Shown here in pieces: positions 24,890 to 33,862 of a stretch of DNA of 64,000 bases (within the stretch, counting starts at the first letter, position 1; every line of letters begins with the position of its first letter). Origin of the DNA: Thiodiazotropha sp040507035 (GTDB lineage: Bacteria > Pseudomonadota > Gammaproteobacteria > Chromatiales > Chromatiaceae); NCBI GenBank assembly GCA_040507035.1, contig JBEVVR010000052.1, forward strand, positions 1 to 64,000, given 5' to 3'. A model generated the notes under the pieces. That model searched no databases. It had not been told where the DNA came from and saw only the letters and a program-made list of their open reading frames with translations. Position numbers and translations under genes: made by a program.

Positions 24890-26497
24890 ATGAAGAAGGT
24901 TGAATTCAACAACCAACGTGCACGTAGCTATCGCAAAAAGGCCGAGGTACTGGCATTCCGTTCTGAGGCTGCTTTCTCATTCACGAAATCCTGGGGCGAA
25001 CAGAAGATTCGCGAAAGTGGATGGGTGATTGTACCGCTCACAGAGAGCGGAGAAGCGAGTCTCGATGTTTATGGTTGTGACGCCAAGGTCTTCAAAGAAA
25101 CTTATGAACCTTCGCCATCACTGCGTGCGAACCGTTATCGCAAGAGCGAGACAATACGCGCCTATCAACCGGGCGAACCGTTCCAGATAGAGACCCGGCT
25201 CGCCGACGGCCACCTGGAGGTCGAATCATCTTCTGCTGATTCCTACACCACCTGGCTGGCAATGAATCCAAGCGGCGAGACCTATACCATTGAAGACGAG
25301 GTGTTTCGCAACACCTATGTCGAAGTACAGGAGCGCGGGGATAAATACCGCATTCGTTCACGGGACGAGCACTGGGTCCCGGACGGTACGCCACGCCGGA
25401 TTTTAGCCTTGGACGGCGGTGGCGTGCGTGGCATTCTAACCCTTCAATACCTGGCGCGTATCGAGGAGATCCTCAAACAACGTCATGGGGACTCGGATGA
25501 GTTCAGACTCTGCCACTACTTCGATCTCATTGCCGGCACTTCCACAGGAGCGATAATTGCAGCCGCCTTGGCGCGGGGATCAAAGGTCTCAGAGGTTATC
25601 GATCTCTATGACAAGCTTGCAGCAGACATCTTCCGCCGTCCTTGGTTTCGTTTGGGACTACTACGCGCGAAGTTCAGCGCAAAACGGCTTCGCCAACATC
25701 TGCTCGCGGAGTTCAAGAACAATACGATGGGGAGTAGCGCGATAAAAACCGGTTTGCTGGTGGTTGCGAAACGACTCGATACCGGCAGCACCTGGCCGAT
25801 GTCGAACAATCCGTTAAGCCCTTTTTTCAGGGCGCAACCAAACGATACCTTCTACTCAAACGAAGATTACCTGCTACGCCGTGTAGTACGTGCGAGCACG
25901 GCAGCCCCCCACTACTTTGCTCCCGAGTATATCGAGATCAGTACGGAGAAGGAGAAACCTCACGGACAGTTCATCGACGGTGGAGCAAGTCCACACAACA
26001 ATCCCTCCCTGCTTGCGCTTCAGCTGGTATCAGTCTCCGGATTCGGTGCCGGCTGGGAACTTGATCCCGATAAGTTACTGCTGGTATCCGTGGGCACCGG
26101 CATGGCGAATCCGAATGTCTCAAACAGCTGGTTCGCTGGCGAACATGCCCTGAAATCACTCTTGTCACTGATGAATGACTGCGCCGAATCTGTAGAAACA
26201 ATCCTCCAGTGGATTTCTAACAGCCCAACGGCGCGGCACCTGGATGCCGCGCTGAAAGAGATGCACGGTGACCTGTTAGCCGAACGACCCTTGTTACATT
26301 ACCTTCGTTACAATGTGGAGCTGGATTCAAAATGGCTGCATAAACATTTACGACTGAGTTATAAAAAGTCCAAGGTCAACAAGCTGAAGAAGATGGATCT
26401 ACCGAGTAATATGAAGACCTTGACAGAAATCGGAAAAGCGGCGGCACAGCACCAGATCGAGGAAAGTCACTTTCCGGCGAACTTTGATCTTTGGTAA
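24890..26497 (+). CDS. Patatin-like phospholipase with duplicated PGDYG-like N-terminal region
   Basis: A 535-residue cytoplasmic lipid acyl hydrolase. Residues about 168-400 are a patatin domain with all catalytic parts: oxyanion loop LDGGGVRGIL, nucleophile elbow AGTSTGA (Ser), and the dyad Asp in FIDGGASPHNNPS. The N-terminal 160 residues contain two related beta-rich units, one ending DVYGCDAKVFKETYEPS and the other PSGETYTIEDEVFRNTYVEV; the second fits the small PGDYG family pattern. No signal peptide. Patatins of this layout hydrolyse phospholipids at the membrane; some act as effectors in antiphage systems, but no cyclic-nucleotide synthase is next to it, so a CBASS role is not supported. 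It follows the HD gene by 40 bases. Confidence 0.88.
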   Translation: MKKVEFNNQRARSYRKKAEVLAFRSEAAFSFTKSWGEQKIRESGWVIVPLTESGEASLDVYGCDAKVFKETYEPSPSLRANRYRKSETIRAYQPGEPFQIETRLADGHLEVESSSADSYTTWLAMNPSGETYTIEDEVFRNTYVEVQERGDKYRIRSRDEHWVPDGTPRRILALDGGGVRGILTLQYLARIEEILKQRHGDSDEFRLCHYFDLIAGTSTGAIIAAALARGSKVSEVIDLYDKLAADIFRRPWFRLGLLRAKFSAKRLRQHLLAEFKNNTMGSSAIKTGLLVVAKRLDTGSTWPMSNNPLSPFFRAQPNDTFYSNEDYLLRRVVRASTAAPHYFAPEYIEISTEKEKPHGQFIDGGASPHNNPSLLALQLVSVSGFGAGWELDPDKLLLVSVGTGMANPNVSNSWFAGEHALKSLLSLMNDCAESVETILQWISNSPTARHLDAALKEMHGDLLAERPLLHYLRYNVELDSKWLHKHLRLSYKKSKVNKLKKMDLPSNMKTLTEIGKAAAQHQIEESHFPANFDLW

Positions 26498-26549
26498 CTC
26501 GAAATCGACCAGCAGATACAACAGATAGAGACAGACTTCATAGTTGTAT

Positions 26550-27239
26550 CTAGCGCAACGAAGCAACAATTGTGACCTCCTGCGCCGGCTTCACACTATG
26601 CACAAGCCCCCTGATCAAGCGGAAGCCGGACTCCCCGAGCCCCAGCCGCTGCGCCCAATTGGCGGCAAAACGATCATAACCGAAGCGGCGAATACCGCTA
26701 GCCGTGATATTGAAACCGGAGTCGCTGACCAGATTACCCAGGGTCTGGACATTCCATGCATAGAGATGGTGGTTAGGTTCCTGGGGATCGTATCGCCGGT
26801 AACGTCTCTCTTTCTCGTAGGGCACGAACAGCAGCAGCTTGCCGTCCTGTTTAAGCAAACGGCGAATTTCCGCCAAAACCTCCAGCGGAGAGGGTACGTG
26901 TTCCAATACATGGTGACAAACCATGACATCCACGGTACTAGCCGCAAGGGTCGAGGTGTCGGCGACGAAATCTATGCCCTGTTTGGACAACTGGGGGGCT
27001 AAGTGTTGGGCAAGATCAAAGCCGAGACGTTGCTGACAATCCAGCTTGGCGATATTCCAACCGAAACCGACTCCATACTCCATGACGATATCCGTCGGTT
27101 TGACATGGGGTGCGATTTTTTCCCATCTCAGCCGCGTCACCCAAGGAAATGCCTTGTCGGGTATCTCCCTCTTCTTGCCGTGATACTCTCGCCCCTGTTC
27201 GCCCTGATAGCGCTCTTTTACACGATCTTCTGTAGTCAT
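26550..27239 (-). CDS. Class I SAM-dependent methyltransferase
   Basis: A 229-residue methyltransferase (UbiE/COQ5-like fold). Motif I is IVMEYGVGFGWNIAKL, with a Gly-rich loop less canonical than usual. VMVCHHVLEHVPSPLEVLAEI covers motif IV, and LKQDGKLLLFVPYEKERR the following strand. It then has HHLYAWNVQTLGNLV, typical of methyltransferases that act on small or cell-surface substrates. The substrate is not predictable. It sits convergent to the patatin gene and divergent from lon, whose promoter lies about 120 bases upstream of its start. Confidence 0.85.
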   Translation of the reverse strand: MTTEDRVKERYQGEQGREYHGKKREIPDKAFPWVTRLRWEKIAPHVKPTDIVMEYGVGFGWNIAKLDCQQRLGFDLAQHLAPQLSKQGIDFVADTSTLAASTVDVMVCHHVLEHVPSPLEVLAEIRRLLKQDGKLLLFVPYEKERRYRRYDPQEPNHHLYAWNVQTLGNLVSDSGFNITASGIRRFGYDRFAANWAQRLGLGESGFRLIRGLVHSVKPAQEVTIVASLR

Positions 27240-27358
27240 CTTCTACGCCAATGTTCATATAATCAGGGTAAATATATCATGGGGTGGAAATGGCATTTTT
27301 AAAAATTTATCGGCCCTGAGCCAATCTTAAGAAGTGAGGACAGATTCTCCCCAGCTCC

Positions 27359-27384
27359 CTTGCAACCCGGCGATCCGCCCCCAT
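27359..27384 (+). promoter_or_regulatory. Sigma-32 heat-shock promoter of lon
   Basis: CTTGCA, 14 bases, CCCCAT matches the RpoH consensus (CTTGAA-N13-15-CCCCAT-like) almost exactly. It lies about 120 bases before the lon start codon, as expected for a heat-shock protease. Confidence 0.75.
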
Positions 27385-27506
27385 GTAGAATAACTGGCCG
27401 GGCTTATTTTGAATCCATTGTGTCTGCTGCAACCAACCCTATTTGCGGTTGAACGTTGATTTGTAGTAGATAGATAGTGGCAGAGTAACAAAAGAAAGGT
27501 AGCACG

Positions 27507-29894
27507 ATGCAGGAAGATGAGAACAATCAAGAAGAGATAATCGAGGTCCTGTCGGGCAATACCTTGGCACGACCCAACGAGGTCCTGCCCAACCTGATCC
27601 ACCTGCTGCCTGTCTCGGCCAGGCCCTTCTTCCCTGGACAGGCGGTCCCCCTGTTGATGGACCAGGCCCATTGGGAGGAGACCATGGATAGGGTGATGAA
27701 CTCTCCCCACAATCTTCTCGGTGTGGTTCTCTCCGAGGCAGACACGGCCGAGAGCGCAACTCCGGAGACCTTCAAACGCATCGGAACGGTGTGCCGTGTG
27801 CATCGTGTACAACGCTCCGAAAACCGGCTGCAGGTGCTGGTGGAGTGCCTGCAACGCTTCCGTATCGACGAGATCGTACACCCGGAGACACCCTTTACCG
27901 CGCGCATCGAGTATCTGCCCGAACCCGCGAGCGACAGTAAGGAGATCAAACCCTATGCCGTCGCCATTATCAATACCATCAAGGAGTTGCTACCCCTCAA
28001 CCCGCTCTATGCCGAAGAGCTGCGAATGTTCCTTGATCGCTTTGGTCCTGACGATCCATCTCACCTGACAGACTTCGCCGCCAGTCTCACCACCTCGGAC
28101 AAGTTTCAGCTGCAGGCGGTCTTGGAGAGCATCGAACTGCTGCCGCGGATGGAGAAGGTGCTGGAACTGCTGCACCGGGAGCTGGAGCTGGTCAAGGCCC
28201 AGGCCTCGATCCGCAAGACGGTGGAGCAGCGCATGGAGAAGCAACAGCGGGAATTTTTTCTTCGGGAGCAGCTTAAGGCGATCCAGCAGGAGCTGGGCAT
28301 AGAAAAGGATGACCGTACCGCCGAACTCGACAAGTTCCGGGAAAGGCTCGAGAAACTGACTCTGACCGAGCAGGCCCAGGCCAGAATCGACGAAGAGATG
28401 GACAAACTCTCGGTGCTTGAACCCGGATCCCCCGAGTACTCGGTCACCCGCAACTATCTGGATTGGATCACCCTGCTCCCCTGGGGCGTCCATTCCGAGG
28501 ACAAGCTCGATCTACAACTCGCCCGCAAGACCCTGGACAAGGACCACTATGGCCTTGAGGATGTGAAGGATCGCATCCTTGAATTTCTCGCCCTTGGCAT
28601 CATGAAAGGAGAGATCGCGGGTTCGATCATTCTCCTGGTGGGCCCACCCGGCGTTGGCAAGACCTCAATCGGTCACTCCATCGCAGAGGCCCTGGGCCGC
28701 AAATTCTACCGCTTTTCGGTGGGCGGCATTCGTGACGAGGCCGAGATCAAAGGCCACCGTCGCACCTACATCGGCGCCATGCCCGGTAAGTTCATCCAGG
28801 CAATGAAAGACGCCGGTACCCAGAACCCGGTGATCATGCTCGACGAGATCGACAAGATCGGCGCCTCCTACCACGGGGATCCGGCCTCGGCCCTGCTGGA
28901 GGTCCTCGACCCGGAACAGAACAGCGACTTCCTCGATCACTATCTCGACCTGCGTTTCGATCTATCAAAGGCGCTTTTTATCTGCACCGCCAATCAGCTC
29001 GATACCATCCCACGCCCCCTGCTCGATCGCATGGAGACCATCTCCCTCTCCGGCTACATCGCCAGCGAAAAGTTGCAGATCGCACGTAAATACCTGCTAC
29101 CCAGGCAACTTAAACGGGCGGGGCTCAAACGCAGCGACCTCAAGCTCAACAGTGCCACCCTGAAAGCGATCATCGAAGGTTACGCCAGGGATGCCGGTGT
29201 ACGTCGCCTGGAGAAGCAGATCGGCAAGATCGTACGCAAGGCGGTGGTAAAGATCCTGGAGAAAGCGAAAAGACCGATCGAAGTCAGCGTGGAAAATCTG
29301 CCAGACTATCTCGGCGGCCCGGTGTTCCGCGATGAGCGCAATCTGAGCGGCGCCGGTGTGGTCACCGGCCTGGCCTGGACCGCCATGGGCGGCGCCACCC
29401 TCAATATCGAGGCGGTATCCACCCATCAGTTCAATCGCGGCTTCAAACTTACCGGTCAACTGGGTGAGGTGATGCGCGAATCGGCGGAGATCGCCTACGG
29501 TTACATCGTCAGCCACGCCGAGGAGTTCGGTGCTGACCAAGAGTTTTTCAAGAACTCATTTATCCATCTCCATGTACCTGCCGGGGCAACTCCCAAGGAT
29601 GGCCCCTCAGCCGGTATAACCATGGCCTCTGCACTGTTATCACTGGCCCGGGGCAAACCTGTAAGAAGGATCGCCATGACCGGCGAGTTGACACTCACCG
29701 GTCAGGTCTTTCCCGTCGGGGGCATTCGTGAAAAGGTTATCGCCGCGCGGCGTGCGGGTATTCGGGAACTGATCCTACCCGAGGATAACCGCAGCGATTT
29801 CGAGGAGGTACCTGAACATATCCGCAAAGGTATCAAGGTCCACTTCGCCTCGATCTTCGAGGATGTTGCACCATTGCTGTTTCGCGGTAGATAG
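27507..29894 (+). CDS. lon: ATP-dependent Lon protease
   Basis: A 795-residue serine protease/AAA+ machine that degrades damaged and regulatory proteins. Order: N-terminal substrate-binding LON domain (about 28-220, LLPVSARPFFPGQAVPLLM), a coiled-coil helical stretch (about 220-330), AAA+ core with Walker A LVGPPGVGKTSIGHS and Walker B PVIMLDEIDKIG, and C-terminal protease domain with catalytic Ser in PKDGPSAGITMA and Lys in GGIREKVIAARRAG. Full length. A ribosome-binding site (GAAAGG) precedes the ATG. The N-terminal domain sequence resembles the second Lon paralogue common in gammaproteobacteria more than E. coli Lon, so another lon may exist elsewhere. Monocistronic, with a sigma-32 promoter. 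Confidence 0.96.
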   Translation: MQEDENNQEEIIEVLSGNTLARPNEVLPNLIHLLPVSARPFFPGQAVPLLMDQAHWEETMDRVMNSPHNLLGVVLSEADTAESATPETFKRIGTVCRVHRVQRSENRLQVLVECLQRFRIDEIVHPETPFTARIEYLPEPASDSKEIKPYAVAIINTIKELLPLNPLYAEELRMFLDRFGPDDPSHLTDFAASLTTSDKFQLQAVLESIELLPRMEKVLELLHRELELVKAQASIRKTVEQRMEKQQREFFLREQLKAIQQELGIEKDDRTAELDKFRERLEKLTLTEQAQARIDEEMDKLSVLEPGSPEYSVTRNYLDWITLLPWGVHSEDKLDLQLARKTLDKDHYGLEDVKDRILEFLALGIMKGEIAGSIILLVGPPGVGKTSIGHSIAEALGRKFYRFSVGGIRDEAEIKGHRRTYIGAMPGKFIQAMKDAGTQNPVIMLDEIDKIGASYHGDPASALLEVLDPEQNSDFLDHYLDLRFDLSKALFICTANQLDTIPRPLLDRMETISLSGYIASEKLQIARKYLLPRQLKRAGLKRSDLKLNSATLKAIIEGYARDAGVRRLEKQIGKIVRKAVVKILEKAKRPIEVSVENLPDYLGGPVFRDERNLSGAGVVTGLAWTAMGGATLNIEAVSTHQFNRGFKLTGQLGEVMRESAEIAYGYIVSHAEEFGADQEFFKNSFIHLHVPAGATPKDGPSAGITMASALLSLARGKPVRRIAMTGELTLTGQVFPVGGIREKVIAARRAGIRELILPEDNRSDFEEVPEHIRKGIKVHFASIFEDVAPLLFRGR

Positions 29895-29902
29895 TGGGTC
29901 TT

Positions 29903-30838
29903 TCACTCACGGGGCTTAAAACTTGTCTCTGACTCTATCCGGTTCCTGCCCGCGTCTTTTGCTCTGTAGAGAAGATTATCGGCACTACGTATCAGCCCGA
30001 GTGGATCGTCGCCCTTTGCCGGATAGGTCATAGCCAAACCGATTGAGAGTGTAACATGGGGGCCGGTCGGGGCTTTGGGGTTTTGGATAGCCAGATTGCC
30101 GACCTTGAGCATAAGCTCTTTTAACAGCTCTAATGCCTCACCTAACTCGGTATTGCCATAGGCGATCAGCAACTCATCACCGCCGTAACGCACACTGATG
30201 TCATCCGGCCTTCGCGTTACTGAGATCGTTTCATCACAGACCGCCTGAAGACATTCATCGCCGGCGCGATGACCAAATGTATCATTGATAAACTTGAAAT
30301 GATCGATATCGATAATAGCAAGGCTGATCGGGTGTTTTTCACGTACACAACGAGCCCACTGACTTGCATACCACTCATCGAAATAGCGGCGGTTGGCAAG
30401 ACCGGTCAAACTGTCAATGCGTGAAAGTTGTACTACCTGCTCCTCTATGAGTTTTCTCTCCGTGATATTGCTGTGAGAAACCACAATAAAACTCTCGCCT
30501 TCGCTTTCAAAGGTAACGGCCCGCATCAGAAACCAGCGCTTTTGCGTCGGACTGTCACATGGATACTCTAGATAAAAACAATCTTGTTCTTTATTGATAA
30601 TACTTCTAATGCCAATTGCGGCTTCAGAGCCAAGATCTCCTTCGCTTTCACCCGGGGCATTGCAGGCATCAAGGTAGTTTTTACCGATCCAGTCGGTAGG
30701 ATTCGCATGGTTGTTTTCCTCGCCGAAGAGGCACCAGGTTTTGTTGACAAAGAGGATTTTACCCTGTTGGTCGATCACCGCGATATGCTCGGTGAGTGTA
30801 TCGACCATGGCAACGAGGAATTTGAAATCAATAATCAT
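29903..30838 (-). CDS. PAS-GGDEF diguanylate cyclase
   Basis: A 311-residue cytosolic protein. Residues about 5-130 are a PAS sensor with PAC tail (EHIAVIDQQGKILFVN ... HSNITERKLIEEQV), and about 140-305 a GGDEF domain (DSLTGLANRRYFDEW, IDIDHFKFINDTFGH, RYGGDELLIAYG). The signature is GGDEL, a known variant that can be active. It should make cyclic-di-GMP in response to a signal perceived by PAS. The frame can begin at a TTG (30904), but the ATG at 30838 starts just before the PAS fold and is preferred; neither has a clear ribosome-binding site. It converges with lon, only 8 bases away, without an obvious terminator between them. Confidence 0.9.
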   Translation of the reverse strand: MIIDFKFLVAMVDTLTEHIAVIDQQGKILFVNKTWCLFGEENNHANPTDWIGKNYLDACNAPGESEGDLGSEAAIGIRSIINKEQDCFYLEYPCDSPTQKRWFLMRAVTFESEGESFIVVSHSNITERKLIEEQVVQLSRIDSLTGLANRRYFDEWYASQWARCVREKHPISLAIIDIDHFKFINDTFGHRAGDECLQAVCDETISVTRRPDDISVRYGGDELLIAYGNTELGEALELLKELMLKVGNLAIQNPKAPTGPHVTLSIGLAMTYPAKGDDPLGLIRSADNLLYRAKDAGRNRIESETSFKPRE

Positions 30839-31292
30839 GCTAGCAATTGTGAGAGATCTTAACGATGGACGAAAAAACCAGTCATCGATCCATCGACTTC
30901 CCAATATTAGGAGAAACTATAAGGTTAAGCAGAGATAGATCAACCCCAAGGAAACTAATTGCTGGGCAATCCCGATAACACCAGCAAGATTGCTTTCACA
31001 CAGCCTTGAGTAACAACAGCTGACTGCAGCTAGCTGATGGATTCAAGGCTTAGGGCATCAGCTCCCGATGAATAACGTCCGTACCACCAAGGCGTTTGAT
31101 CTGCAGTTCGAACAACCGGGTTGAGTCTCTGTCTCGTCCCGAAACAGCCTAAAAATAGCCATAGACTATTAATTAAATACTGTTAATAGAAATATTGTTA
31201 TTGAATATTTTAGTATTTACTAATATTCTTTTGCTCCAACGACAACGCAGTACCAAATTTGAATTTTTCATACACAAACTGAGGAACAACTC
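30839..31292. other. Non-coding spacer upstream of the sulfur globule gene
   Basis: About 450 bases without a convincing gene. The last ~120 bases are very AT-rich (ATTGAATATTTTAGTATT and similar), which fits a strong promoter region for the abundant sulfur globule protein. No known regulator motif was recognised. Confidence 0.5.
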
Positions 31293-31628
31293 ATGTCCAA
31301 AATCGTAAAAATCGCAGCCGCTGCTGCTCTGATCGCCGCTTCCGCTTCCGCTTCTGCCTGGTGGGGCAATCCTTGGAACAATGGCTGGGGTAATGGCAAT
31401 GACTTCATGGGTGACGGCTTCGGTGACGGAGACTTCTCTTTCAACATGAGCGGCAGCGCTCGTGGTGCCGGCAACGGTTACGGTCGTGGTTACAACAACT
31501 ACTACAACCGTCCTTACTACGGTTATGCACCTTACGGTGCCCCAGTAGCCCCTTATGGTGCCCCGGTTGCTCCTTACGGCGCTCCTGTTGCTCCTCAGGC
31601 TCAGGCTCCTGCTGCCGAGGCCAAGTAA
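31293..31628 (+). CDS. Sulfur globule protein (Sgp family)
   Basis: A 111-residue secreted structural protein with a signal peptide (KIAAAAALIAASASASA, cleavage probably before WWGNPW). The mature part is rich in Gly, Asn, Trp and Tyr (NPWNNGWGNGNDF, RGYNNYYNRPYYGY) and ends in tandem repeats of the heptapeptide PYGAPVA (four units, the last degenerate) and an Ala/Pro/Gln tail. This is the make-up of the sulfur globule envelope proteins of purple sulfur bacteria and sulfur-oxidising symbionts, which coat periplasmic elemental sulfur. It implies that this organism stores sulfur globules while oxidising sulfide or thiosulfate. Own upstream region, ribosome-binding site GAGGA, and a strong terminator: a monocistronic, probably highly expressed gene. 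Confidence 0.88.
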   Translation: MSKIVKIAAAAALIAASASASAWWGNPWNNGWGNGNDFMGDGFGDGDFSFNMSGSARGAGNGYGRGYNNYYNRPYYGYAPYGAPVAPYGAPVAPYGAPVAPQAQAPAAEAK

Positions 31629-31670
31629 TTACAGCTTTGTAATCACTTGATCCCTCGCGGGAGATGAAAG

Positions 31671-31698
31671 AAGGCGGACCTGGTGTCCGCCTTTTTTT
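31671..31698 (+). terminator. Intrinsic terminator of the sulfur globule gene
   Basis: AAGGCGGAC and GTCCGCCTT form a 9-bp stem with a 5-base loop, followed by a T-tract. It lies about 45 bases past the stop codon. Confidence 0.93.
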
Positions 31699-31787
31699 AT
31701 TCTTATTTTTGGTCAGCAGTAGAACAGTCTCCTCTCTGACCCAAATGGCACTTACTTAAGCAGCATTTCTCTTTCCCCAATTTTTCA

Positions 31788-33194
31788 CTAGGAAAAACCC
31801 ATCAACCCCGGCAACCACAACACGACGCCCGGCATCGCAACCAAAGCGGCGATGGTCAAGGCATCGGCGATAAAGAACGGAATTACACCCCTGAAGACAT
31901 CCTGCACACTGCACTCCGGGCGGACCCCCGCCACCACAAAACAGTTTAATCCGATGGGCGGGGTAATCAGACAGAACTCAGCCATCTTTACCACGATGAT
32001 GCCGAACCAGATCGAGCAGCCCACCGCGGAGACGCCGAACGCCGACTCCGCCGCCGTCACATCCGGACCGCCGTTCAGGGCGATTACCGCCGGGTAGACC
32101 ACCGGTAAGGTCAGCAACAGCATACCGATCGCATCCATGAACATACCCAACACCGCATAGGCGAGCAGGATCAGCACCAGGGTTACCATCGGGCTCTGGT
32201 CCAGATTGGTGATCCAGTCGGAAAACGCGGTGGGTAGATCGGCGAATCCCAAAAAACGCACGTATAACAACACACCCCAGATGATGGTGAAGATCATCAC
32301 CGTGAGCTTGGCCGTCTCCATCAAGGCGCCCTTCAGGTCAGCAAAACTCATGCCTTTATAAAGTGCCATGCAGAGAATGACGAAGGCCCCGAGAGAGCCC
32401 GCTTCCGTGGGAGTGCCCACACCACCGTAGATACAGACCACGATGATCCCAATCACAAGGAAGATCGGCAGCGCACCGGGCAGGGTTTCGAATCGCTGCC
32501 GCCAGCTGAAACCTCTCACGGGAGGACCGAACCGCTTGCGCGTCGTCGCCATGGCGATGACCAGTCCCCCGTAGACCAGGGCGGAGAAGGCCCCGGGCAG
32601 GAAGCCAGCCATCAGCAACGCCCCTACGTCCTGTTCCACGATAATGGCATAGATAACCAGGATCGCCGACGGGGGTATGAGTGAGGCCAAGGTTCCGCTG
32701 GCGGCCACGACCCCCGCGGCAAAGCGCTTGTCGTAACCGAGCTTCAACATCTCCGGCACCGCGATACGGGCAAAGACCGCCGAGGTCGCCACGGAGGCGC
32801 CGGATACCGCGGCGAATCCGGCGGCGGAAAACACCGTCGCCACGCCCATGCCACCGGGTAACCAGCCCACCCAGCGCTTGGCCGCCTCGAACAACGCCCG
32901 GGTCAGCCCGGCATGGTAGGCCAGATAACCAATCAGGATGAAGGTGGGTATCAGCGAGAGGGCCAGGGTGGATACCTTGGAATGGGGTATGGTGCCGGCC
33001 ATCTTCAGCGCAACCATGAACCCCTTCTCAAAACCCATGCGTGCCGAAAACACCCACAGCAGCCCGAGAAAACCGGCGATCGCCGCCGCAAAGGCGACCC
33101 GCACACCGATCACCACCAGCAGCAGCATCAGGCCCGTGACCCACAGGCCGATGCTAACCGAATCCATCTGCCCCATGGTTTCGAACAGGGTCAC
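31788..33194 (-). CDS. TRAP transporter large permease (DctM type), second system
   Basis: A 468-residue polytopic membrane protein, the channel subunit of the second TRAP transporter in the window. Typical features: VRVAFAAAIAGFLGLLW near the N-terminus, ASGTLASLIPPSAILVIYAII, GVGTPTEAGSLGAFVILCMALY and, near the C-terminus, WFGIIVVKMAEFCLITPPIGLNCFVV. The WFG...E..LITPPIG stretch is a family signature. It overlaps the small permease gene by 4 bases (33191-33194), a standard translational coupling. Sequence is well diverged from the large permease at 5440, so the two systems are unlikely to be a recent duplication and probably take different substrates. Confidence 0.95.
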   Translation of the reverse strand: MTLFETMGQMDSVSIGLWVTGLMLLLVVIGVRVAFAAAIAGFLGLLWVFSARMGFEKGFMVALKMAGTIPHSKVSTLALSLIPTFILIGYLAYHAGLTRALFEAAKRWVGWLPGGMGVATVFSAAGFAAVSGASVATSAVFARIAVPEMLKLGYDKRFAAGVVAASGTLASLIPPSAILVIYAIIVEQDVGALLMAGFLPGAFSALVYGGLVIAMATTRKRFGPPVRGFSWRQRFETLPGALPIFLVIGIIVVCIYGGVGTPTEAGSLGAFVILCMALYKGMSFADLKGALMETAKLTVMIFTIIWGVLLYVRFLGFADLPTAFSDWITNLDQSPMVTLVLILLAYAVLGMFMDAIGMLLLTLPVVYPAVIALNGGPDVTAAESAFGVSAVGCSIWFGIIVVKMAEFCLITPPIGLNCFVVAGVRPECSVQDVFRGVIPFFIADALTIAALVAMPGVVLWLPGLMGFS

Positions 33195-33805
33195 TCTTGT
33201 TCCCCCATCACCGACTCGGCCTCCGCCGCCGCCACCGCCGCCGCGTCCTCGATCAGCGGCACGGCCACCGGCCGCTCTCCGCCCTGACGGGTTGCCCGCG
33301 CATAACCCCAGATGTGCAGCACCAGGCGCAGCGCCAATACACTCAGGGCGAGAGGTACCACCAGTTTTGCCGGCCAGGTGGGAAGATTGATATCCAACGA
33401 GGAATCGCCGATCTCGTAGGCACGCAGAAAGTGCAGCCAGGAGCCGTAGATCAGCACCAGGGTCACCCCCAGCATGAGAAGCGTCGAAATCAATTCTGTG
33501 AACCAGAGGAGTCTTCCATGGATATGGCCGATCAGCATATCCATACGGATATGACCCCCTTCACGCTGGGTATAGGCGATGCCCAGAAAGGCGAAAAACG
33601 CCATCGCCTGTTCCACCCAATCGATATAACCGGAGATAGGCAGGGAAAAGAGCCAGCGGCCCAACACATTGGCGGTAGCCAGAAAGACCAGCAGAAAGAT
33701 CACCACCCCGCCGATCAATGTCAGTAGGGATTCCAGTTTAAAGAACAAGCGATCCGCTTTGCTTAGCCGGGAGTCATCTTCAAGAACGGTATGCGAGCCT
33801 GCCAT
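33191..33805 (-). CDS. TRAP transporter small permease (DctQ type), second system
   Basis: A 204-residue four-helix membrane protein, the usual size for the family (compare the 378-residue fused form at 6809). Segments: LTLIGGVVIFLLVFLATANVLGRWLF, DWVEQAMAFFAFLGIAYTQREGGHIRMDML, WFTELISTLLMLGVTLVLIYG and a last helix LVVPLALSVLALRLVLHIWGY. It helps stabilise the DctM subunit and the docking of the binding protein. The C-terminus is Ala/Glu-rich. Overlaps dctM by 4 bases; a hairpin terminator separates it from dctP upstream. Confidence 0.93.
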   Translation of the reverse strand: MAGSHTVLEDDSRLSKADRLFFKLESLLTLIGGVVIFLLVFLATANVLGRWLFSLPISGYIDWVEQAMAFFAFLGIAYTQREGGHIRMDMLIGHIHGRLLWFTELISTLLMLGVTLVLIYGSWLHFLRAYEIGDSSLDINLPTWPAKLVVPLALSVLALRLVLHIWGYARATRQGGERPVAVPLIEDAAAVAAAEAESVMGEQE

Positions 33806-33821
33806 AGGGCATCCTATAATG

Positions 33822-33854
33822 AAAAAACCGCACGCTAGGTACGTGCGGTTTTTC
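33822..33854 (-). terminator. Intercistronic terminator/attenuator between dctP and dctQ
   Basis: AAAAACCGCACG and CGTGCGGTTTTT form a 12-bp stem with T-tracts on either strand, starting 16 bases before dctQ. On the minus strand it follows the dctP stop, so it should cut most transcripts after dctP, giving excess binding protein over permease, with read-through to dctQM. Confidence 0.85.
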
Positions 33855-33862
33855 TCTTAGCC

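Noticed and set aside
24890..26497. Patatin as a CBASS effector
   Set aside because: No CD-NTase, Cap2 or Cap3 gene is adjacent; the HD gene upstream is not a known CBASS part.
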